From the NCBI GenBank assembly GCA_029287755.1, contig JARFQM010000240.1, positions 1 through 6,062 on the forward strand: a stretch of 6,062 nt of DNA. The letters run 5' to 3'. The translations under genes and the position numbers were made by a program. This stretch comes from Desulfofustis sp. (GTDB taxonomy: Bacteria; Desulfobacterota; Desulfobulbia; Desulfobulbales; Desulfocapsaceae). Shown here piece by piece: positions 1-4,022 of this stretch. Position 1 is the stretch's first letter; every line of letters begins with the position of its first letter. The notes under the pieces were generated by a model that saw nothing but the letters and a program-made list of their open reading frames with translations, was not told the origin of the DNA and searched no databases.

Positions 1-2
1 GT

Positions 3-164
3 ATTGGCTTGGCCACTAATTTCCGTGAGCTCAAGGAGCATTTTGTCGGCGGCAAGCCTTTGATCCTTTATGTCTTTGGACAGTCGTTCAACCTCTGTCT
101 GACCTTGATCGTTGCCTACATCATGTTCTACCTGGTATTCCCGGAACTGACTGCAACGATTTAA
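3..164 (+). CDS. C-terminal end of a YeiH-like putative sulfate exporter (partial, 5' end outside window)
   Basis: Reading in the frame that ends at TAA 162-164 gives 53 residues beginning [20 protein letters not shown] and ending in FPELTATI. The pattern of a Gly-Leu-x-Thr-Asn-Phe-Arg-Glu stretch, then Gly-Gly-Lys-Pro, then a Gly-Gln-Ser-Phe-Asn motif leading into a hydrophobic segment (about 20 residues, [16 protein letters not shown]) is how I remember the last two helices of the YeiH/PSE family (UPF0324, named putative sulfate exporters by homology). Proteins of that family have about ten membrane helices, and the rest of this one lies left of the window. The substrate is not established for most members; sulfate or a sulfonate-derived anion is only the family label. 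Other polytopic anion permeases cannot be excluded from 53 residues. The frame is open from the first base, and the gene is followed by a strong hairpin. Confidence 0.6.
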   Translation: MGLATNFRELKEHFVGGKPLILYVFGQSFNLCLTLIVAYIMFYLVFPELTATI

Positions 165-174
165 GCTGAAATCA

Positions 175-199
175 CCCGCCCGGGCTCTGCCCGGGCGGG
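175..199 (+). terminator. Perfect 11-bp GC-rich hairpin after the transporter gene, without a T-tract
   Basis: Bases 175-185 (CCCGCCCGGGC) and 189-199 (GCCCGGGCGGG) are perfect reverse complements separated by a three-base loop, TCT. The stem starts 10 nt after the transporter stop codon. It is followed by ACAGCAGAGACAAGG rather than a run of T, so it is not a canonical intrinsic terminator. It could act as a weak or factor-assisted terminator, or as an mRNA-stabilising or processing stem between the transporter and the next gene, whose start lies 15 nt downstream. The structure is certain from sequence; its function is inferred. Confidence 0.55.
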
Positions 200-214
200 A
201 CAGCAGAGACAAGG

Positions 215-556
215 ATGAACAGCAAGGAAGATAAACAGAAAGGGCGATTAACGGGCTGGGCCGTGCTTGTTTCGGTTTGCCTCTTTCTCTATCTGTTCGC
301 CGTACGGATCGGTCCCTGGCTGATGCACCATATCTGGGGGATGGACAGGATCGCCCACGTGATCGAGGAACAGAACATCGATGCCGGCGCCTACTATTAC
401 ACTGAGATAGAAGGAGCCTATGAGGGCCAGCAGTACCTCAGTCAGTCCATGCAGCTCATGGCGCCTGATCAGTATGGTTTGACCCTGCCGTTTCTTCTGG
501 GCATAGTCCTCTGTCTGCTTATTCTCTATGTCGGCATGAATTCGCTTCCCCGTTAA
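215..556 (+). CDS. Small two-pass membrane protein of unknown function (113 aa)
   Basis: I do not recognise this family. The product has a short charged N-terminus (MNSKEDKQKGR), a hydrophobic segment at about residues 14-30, a middle region of about 55 residues, and a second hydrophobic segment at about 89-108 ending in GMNSLPR. The middle contains a tyrosine-rich patch, AGAYYYTEIEGAYEG, and probably faces the periplasm, because the basic N-terminus suggests that both ends are cytoplasmic. No catalytic or metal-binding motif is visible. The start at 215 is the only reasonable ATG: the next in-frame Met is residue 37, after the first membrane segment. Its Shine-Dalgarno is poor, with AAGG touching the ATG and a GAGA a few bases earlier, so expression may depend on readthrough and reinitiation from the transporter gene. 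The next gene starts 6 nt after this stop, suggesting co-translation. Confidence 0.72.
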   Translation: MNSKEDKQKGRLTGWAVLVSVCLFLYLFAVRIGPWLMHHIWGMDRIAHVIEEQNIDAGAYYYTEIEGAYEGQQYLSQSMQLMAPDQYGLTLPFLLGIVLCLLILYVGMNSLPR

Positions 557-562
557 CCGGCA

Positions 563-1147
563 ATGGGAGCCGATCTCGATCCGAACCAGGACCTTATTCT
601 CACCCACGAGCGCCGATTTGCCGGCCAGGTGGCCGGCGAGGTGGTGGACAAACCGGTCCTGGCCCTGTGGATGATCCTCATCCCGGTGTTTTTCGTCTTC
701 TATTTTTTTCAGCTCAAACGCTATAAAAACGGACTCAAAGAGTTCTCCAAAAACTTTCTGGTCACCCGGGAGCGGGCCTTGGAGGCTGTGTATGCAACAT
801 CTCAAAAGCGCTCCCAGGTCGATGTCGACGAGCTGGTGGCGCTGAGCGATTCGCCGGAGCAGGTCAAAGCGGAATATCGACTCTGGGTCGAGGCCCTGGT
901 CGACCACTATCAGACACTGATCGGCGCGACCGGTTCACGCTACGAGGAGCTGGTAAGAGACGGCTACCGAAAAAAGTCGAGTTATCAGCTTGCACTCAAC
1001 CGTCTCAGCCGCGTCGAAAATGAGTTCAACCGAGCCCTGGCCCCTCATCTGCCGGGGGATCCCGACAGCATTTCTCAGGTAGTTGAAGCCATGGCCAAGA
1101 GCGTCAAGAAGATTCGTCGCTCGTATGTTGATGAAGTATTTTCCTGA
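563..1147 (+). CDS. Single-pass membrane protein with a cytoplasmic helical domain, unknown function (194 aa)
   Basis: I cannot assign this gene to a named family. The first 30 residues are polar (including DPNQDLILTHERRFAGQ). They are followed by one strongly hydrophobic segment at about 31-50 (PVLALWMILIPVFFVFYFFQ) and then immediately by LKRYKNGLKEF. The basic flank after the helix places the C-terminal 140 residues in the cytoplasm. That domain is rich in Glu, Arg, Lys, Leu and Val and looks mostly alpha-helical, with conspicuous Tyr and Arg near the end (SVKKIRRSYVDEVFS). No enzyme motif is visible. The start lies 6 nt after the previous stop with no clear Shine-Dalgarno, so translation is probably coupled to the 113-aa gene. 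The stop TGA at 1145-1147 is only 2 nt from the end of the convergent lemA-like gene. The two membrane proteins may form a complex, but that is inference from spacing alone. Confidence 0.75.
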   Translation: MGADLDPNQDLILTHERRFAGQVAGEVVDKPVLALWMILIPVFFVFYFFQLKRYKNGLKEFSKNFLVTRERALEAVYATSQKRSQVDVDELVALSDSPEQVKAEYRLWVEALVDHYQTLIGATGSRYEELVRDGYRKKSSYQLALNRLSRVENEFNRALAPHLPGDPDSISQVVEAMAKSVKKIRRSYVDEVFS

Positions 1148-1149
1148 GA

Positions 1150-1725
1150 TCAGGACTTGGCCGGCTTCTCGTTGTCGAACCCGACTTCCGGCAACTCTCG
1201 CTGGGTGGCTAGATCGAGGGAGAAATAACTCTGTTTCTGAAAACCGAATTTCATGGCGATGAGACTGGCCGGAAACGACTCCACCAAGGTGTTGAGGCGG
1301 GCCACATAGCCGTTGTAACGATGGCGGGCGCCCTGGATGTCAGTTTCGATCTCGGCCAGGCTCTTCTGCAACTCCAGGAAATTTACGCTGGCCTTGAGGT
1401 CCGGGTAGGCTTCCGCCACTGCCAGAAGGTTGCTGAGCGAATGGGTTACCTGACTTTCGCTTTCCATCCGCTTGTCGACAGAATTGTCGGGCTTCATCTG
1501 GTTGGTCTTGTTCTCGAAAATCTCACTCTCATGCTCGCTGTAGCCCTTGATTACCGAGACCAGATTGGGGATCAGGTTAAATCGTCTCTTCAAGGCCACG
1601 TCGATGGAGCTCCAGGCTTCCTCGATACGGTTCTGATATTTGATGAATTTGTTGTAGGTGCCAATCAGAAAGCCACCGATGAAGATGGTGAAAAAGACAG
1701 CCAGGATGATGAATTCAGGTCGCAT
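1150..1725 (-). CDS. LemA family membrane-anchored helical protein (191 aa)
   Basis: This is a typical LemA protein in length and motif order. A hydrophobic anchor at about residues 5-22 is followed by YNKFIKYQNRIEEAW, then the family hallmark SSIDVALKRRFNLIPNLV (39-56) and KGYSEHE (60-66). The second conserved block, AEAYPDLKAS with LQ..L..IE and R.RYN, lies at about 104-138. The closing block FPASLIAMKFGF spans 151-162, with a late LPEVGF element. LemA proteins have a short N-terminal outside segment and a long helical bundle usually placed in the cytoplasm; their molecular role is poorly defined. The stretch between residues 67 and 92 reads KTNQMKPDNSVDKRMESESQ where many relatives have an Ala/Arg-rich run. 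The start ATG (1725-1723) has AGAAGGA at 1743-1737, 11 nt upstream. The gene lies 46 nt after the EF-hand gene on the same strand, so the two are probably co-transcribed. The TPM-domain, DUF2207 or HtpX genes often seen beside lemA are not present here. Confidence 0.93.
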   Translation of the reverse strand: MRPEFIILAVFFTIFIGGFLIGTYNKFIKYQNRIEEAWSSIDVALKRRFNLIPNLVSVIKGYSEHESEIFENKTNQMKPDNSVDKRMESESQVTHSLSNLLAVAEAYPDLKASVNFLELQKSLAEIETDIQGARHRYNGYVARLNTLVESFPASLIAMKFGFQKQSYFSLDLATQRELPEVGFDNEKPAKS

Positions 1726-1771
1726 GGTGTTGTGATTCCTTCTAGGTTGGGGTTATCGGTGCGGGAGCTTT

Positions 1772-3766
1772 CTACAAGCCTTCAGGACGTCCCGGTCTGC
1801 GGGTGAAGTTATTCGCCTGTTGGGTGGTGAGTTTCATTCGGCTGTTCAATCCCCAGCCGGAGCCTTCCAGTATTGTGCTCAGATCCCGCCTGGAGAGGCG
1901 GGCATAGGCTGAGACAGCGGTCGGCACGACAATCAGGGCAGCGATCACCAGCACCGCGGCAAGCACCGTTTTAAGGCTCATCGCTGCTACCGTCTGGGTA
2001 ATAAAAGCCAGTGATGAGCCCAGTGCGGCCACGGCCACCCCTCCTATGCCGAACAGGGTGCCCGCACTGGTTTCTTTCTTCTCTTCCTTGTCCTTCTCCT
2101 TGAACAATTGTTCCTCTGCCTTGGAGGAGAACTCTTCAAGGCGCGAGAAAAAGGTTTTTTTCACCCGGATGAAGGGATCGATCACCGCCTCCCTGACGCT
2201 TATCGGATTTTCGACGATATCCACCACCTTGGCATGCAGTTCGTTGCCGCTCAGATCGTTGAATATTCCCCACTTGTTGAGGTGCAATGTACCCCGGTTT
2301 CCGGCGGTAACCGGAACGGCTATTTCGTGTAGTTTGGTCCCGTCTTTTCCGAAAAGCTCGCAATAGAGAACAAAAATATTGGAACTTTTACAGGTGTCGA
2401 TGTGCCGCTGCCGGTCTTCAACCTTGACCGCCATGGTGAAATGCCTGCCGTCCATGACCAGCGTTCCTTCCTCGAACAGGGCCCGCTTTGCCGGATCGTA
2501 AAGGTAGGGAAAACTGACGAAGCTGTTGGCCAGCGGCAGCATATAGGCCTGGTAGAGGATCAGACGCTCCACCTCGTAGAGGTTTTCCAGGACGATTGCC
2601 GTCTGGTGGCTCTTGTCGATCAGTTTTTCAACGCTTGTTTTGAAAACGGGATCGCCGATATAGTTCTTAACTTTCTGGTCGCCGAGTTTGTGGACGGTCG
2701 TGTCGGGCTTGCGGCCAATCCATTTTTGATACGGTTTGAAAAGCTGCTGCAGGGTTGCAAAACCGTGTTTGTCGAGCCTGGTGGTCGTTTCTCCCAGCAG
2801 CGGTTTGACGATGTGTTCGGTAAACTCTTTTAATTCGGTAATGAAATAGGGATTTATTTCTCCCTGCAGATCAAGGCTGCCGTCACTTTCGAGCAGGGCA
2901 AGAGGGGCACTGCCGAGGTATGCTTCGGCATCTTCGATATTGATCAGATTGTAGGCGGCGTTTACCTCCGGGTTGTTCAGGGCTCTATCAAGAAGATCGG
3001 GGTTGAGCCGCTTGATGTCGCAGAGCAGGAAATATTGATAAAGCTTGTTTCTGAGTTTGTGAAAAAGCGTATAATTTTGTTCTGTGGAAGCGCCGAGAAC
3101 CAGAATTTCTGTAGCCTTCTCTGAGCCGATCTCCCCCGCCTCCAAGCGCCACTTCAGGTAACTCTCGCATTCGGCCAAAAAAGCGTGCAGAGAGTCGATA
3201 TCCGCTCCGCTGCGGCCCGAGGGGTGGCCAGCTCCGCCCACGGTGGCGACCACATCGTCAATAAATGAGCGGACACCTTCATTCTCAGCCGCTTCGGGGA
3301 GCACGATTCCAGCCTGATCGAGGCCGCCCTGCAACACCTCTTCCTTGATGGTTCGTACCTGGTCGAGGGTTATGGCGGCGGTAGTTTCTCCAAGTCGTCT
3401 CAGAATTTTCTCGGCAGAAGACCTGATTCGCCGGCCGATGTCGCTCGTCTCGCTGACCGCGCTGAGCGGCAGGCTGGTGTTGTGTTCACGAATGGTGGTG
3501 GGGTCGGAGAGATGCTCAAACAGATAGCGTATTCCGTCCTTGACCTCTTCGGCCCGGATTCTGCTATCCTGATCGGAGTCGAGGAGCTCGATAAAGGTCC
3601 TGTCTACCTTCAGCGTCGAGCTCGGCGCTGTGGTGGCGATCCAGAGCGCTTCATCGAGCTCGAGCACTTTTCTGAGGTCGTGGTGATTGTCGATCCTGAA
3701 ATGATAGGAATCACCTAGCTTATCAAAAAGGGAACCGCTTTCTGCGGCATGATTCTCCCTTTCCAT
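1772..3766 (-). CDS. Large EF-hand protein with C-terminal membrane hairpin, conserved but unnamed (664 aa)
   Basis: Numbering is from the ATG at 3766-3764. Residues 63-74 (DSDQDSRIRAEE) form one EF-hand loop with Asp at positions 1, 3 and 5 and Glu at position 12, so calcium binding is plausible. A long soluble region of about 560 residues follows, with no enzyme motif that I can see. Near its end a block around 513-527 (KVVDIVENPISVREA) and the tail around 628-656 (DLSTILEGSGWGLNSRMKL, then FTRRP) look like family signatures. A charged coiled-coil-like stretch at about 539-567 precedes two hydrophobic segments, about 571-592 and 599-621, separated by a short turn. The arginine-rich tail suggests that both soluble parts are cytoplasmic. 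The gene heads a likely operon with the LemA gene 46 nt downstream. I remember similar large proteins annotated only as EF-hand or hypothetical; no function is known to me. A TTG at 3823 could extend the protein by 19 residues but is less likely. Confidence 0.85.
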   Translation of the reverse strand: MERENHAAESGSLFDKLGDSYHFRIDNHHDLRKVLELDEALWIATTAPSSTLKVDRTFIELLDSDQDSRIRAEEVKDGIRYLFEHLSDPTTIREHNTSLPLSAVSETSDIGRRIRSSAEKILRRLGETTAAITLDQVRTIKEEVLQGGLDQAGIVLPEAAENEGVRSFIDDVVATVGGAGHPSGRSGADIDSLHAFLAECESYLKWRLEAGEIGSEKATEILVLGASTEQNYTLFHKLRNKLYQYFLLCDIKRLNPDLLDRALNNPEVNAAYNLINIEDAEAYLGSAPLALLESDGSLDLQGEINPYFITELKEFTEHIVKPLLGETTTRLDKHGFATLQQLFKPYQKWIGRKPDTTVHKLGDQKVKNYIGDPVFKTSVEKLIDKSHQTAIVLENLYEVERLILYQAYMLPLANSFVSFPYLYDPAKRALFEEGTLVMDGRHFTMAVKVEDRQRHIDTCKSSNIFVLYCELFGKDGTKLHEIAVPVTAGNRGTLHLNKWGIFNDLSGNELHAKVVDIVENPISVREAVIDPFIRVKKTFFSRLEEFSSKAEEQLFKEKDKEEKKETSAGTLFGIGGVAVAALGSSLAFITQTVAAMSLKTVLAAVLVIAALIVVPTAVSAYARLSRRDLSTILEGSGWGLNSRMKLTTQQANNFTRRPGRPEGL

Positions 3767-3770
3767 AGTG

Positions 3771-3775
3771 TCACC
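3771..3775 (-). promoter_or_regulatory. Ribosome binding site choosing the ATG start of the EF-hand gene
   Basis: On the minus strand GGTGA (the complement of TCACC at 3771-3775) lies 4 nt before the ATG at 3766-3764. It matches the 3' part of the Shine-Dalgarno consensus. The alternative TTG at 3823 has no comparable purine-rich element, and the 19 residues it would add (beginning MILRLNPQLHAWRRPN) look unlike a conserved N-terminus. This favours the 664-residue product. Confidence 0.55.
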
Positions 3776-3835
3776 ATTGGGCCTGCGCCATGCATGCAGC
3801 TGAGGGTTGAGGCGTAAAATCAATCTGGGAAATGC

Positions 3836-3846
3836 AGCGTAACGCT
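3836..3846. promoter_or_regulatory. 11-bp palindrome AGCGTAACGCT, possible operator
   Basis: AGCGT and ACGCT are exact reverse complements around a single central A (3841). The palindrome lies in the divergent intergenic region, about 70 nt upstream of the EF-hand start. A dyad of this compact form suits a dimeric DNA-binding protein better than an RNA hairpin, since the loop would be one base. It could also be chance; I cannot link it to a known regulator. Confidence 0.3.
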
Positions 3847-3857
3847 ATTCATTTTTC

Positions 3858-3871
3858 CTTGCTCGTGCAAG
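3858..3871. promoter_or_regulatory. Dyad CTTGC-N4-GCAAG, possible operator
   Basis: CTTGC (3858-3862) and GCAAG (3867-3871) are perfect reverse complements separated by TCGT. The dyad is centred about 23 nt from the neighbouring AGCGTAACGCT palindrome and sits just upstream of the weak purL promoter candidate. The arms differ between the two dyads, so they are not two copies of one site. A regulator-binding role is inference only. Confidence 0.3.
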
Positions 3872-3941
3872 TTTGATGCTAATTTACTGACGACATTTGC
3901 ACCGTTTAGTGATAGTCTGGGGGTCCAAAAAAGATGCTCCA

Positions 3942-3977
3942 CCGCTTGTTTGCGAGCGGCTGGTTGCCATTGCCAGC
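3942..3977 (+). promoter_or_regulatory. Two adjacent hairpins in the presumed purL leader
   Basis: CCGCTTG (3942-3948) can pair with CGAGCGG (3953-3959) around a TTTG loop, giving seven pairs including one T-G wobble. Overlapping its last base, GCTGG (3959-3963) can pair with CCAGC (3973-3977) around a 9-nt loop. They lie 45-80 nt upstream of the purL start and would be in the leader if transcription begins near 3920. No T-tract follows, so this is not a standard attenuator, and I do not see the conserved cores of purine, ZTP or THF riboswitches. Confidence 0.35.
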
Positions 3978-4012
3978 GAGTTTTCACACATATATCGTAA
4001 CCATATGAATCA

Positions 4013-4018
4013 AGAGGA
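4013..4018 (+). promoter_or_regulatory. Shine-Dalgarno AGAGGA choosing the purL start
   Basis: AGAGGA at 4013-4018 lies 4 nt before the ATG at 4023. An earlier in-frame ATG at 4005 would add MNQEEI but has no purine-rich element upstream, and this Shine-Dalgarno would then lie inside the coding sequence. The 4023 start is therefore preferred. Confidence 0.65.
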
Positions 4019-4022
4019 AATT

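Larger units (their letters stand above)
3767..4022. promoter_or_regulatory. Divergent intergenic region between the EF-hand/LemA operon and purL
   Basis: These 256 nt separate two genes transcribed away from each other, so both promoters should lie here. The middle (about 3840-3930) is more AT-rich than its flanks. For purL, the best -35/-10 pair I can see is CTGACG (3887-3892) and GATAGT (3911-3916) with an 18-nt spacer, each matching 4 of 6 consensus bases; that is a weak call. For the minus-strand operon I found no convincing pair; TTGCAC with a 17-nt spacer and TAGCGT matches only 3 of 6 at each element. The region also holds the dyads and leader hairpins listed separately. No open reading frame of note lies within it. 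Confidence 0.5.

Noticed and set aside
248..907. 219-codon open frame on the minus strand across both small membrane-protein genes
   Set aside because: Its translation is rich in His, Gln and Asp in the way of an antisense shadow, with no recognisable motif. The plus-strand genes have clear membrane segments and tight spacing. A real gene here would have to overlap two others almost completely.
1160..1197. GCCGG/CCGGC inverted repeat near the end of the LemA gene as a bidirectional terminator
   Set aside because: The arms are only 5 bp with a loop over 20 nt and no T-tract, and they lie inside coding sequence.
1321..1806. 161-codon plus-strand open frame opposite the LemA gene
   Set aside because: It overlaps the well-supported LemA coding sequence and the end of the EF-hand gene and shows no motif of its own.
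3767..3823. TTG-initiated 19-residue extension of the EF-hand protein
   Set aside because: It needs a rare start codon without a Shine-Dalgarno, while the ATG at 3766 has GGTGA 4 nt upstream.
3945..3957. Possible PurR operator half-site (GTTTGCG) upstream of purL
   Set aside because: Only one half of the ACGCAAACGTTTGCGT palindrome is present, and the LacI-type PurR system is typical of gammaproteobacteria, which this window does not suggest.
4005..4022. Earlier in-frame ATG for purL
   Set aside because: No ribosome binding site precedes it, whereas AGAGGA is correctly spaced for the ATG at 4023.
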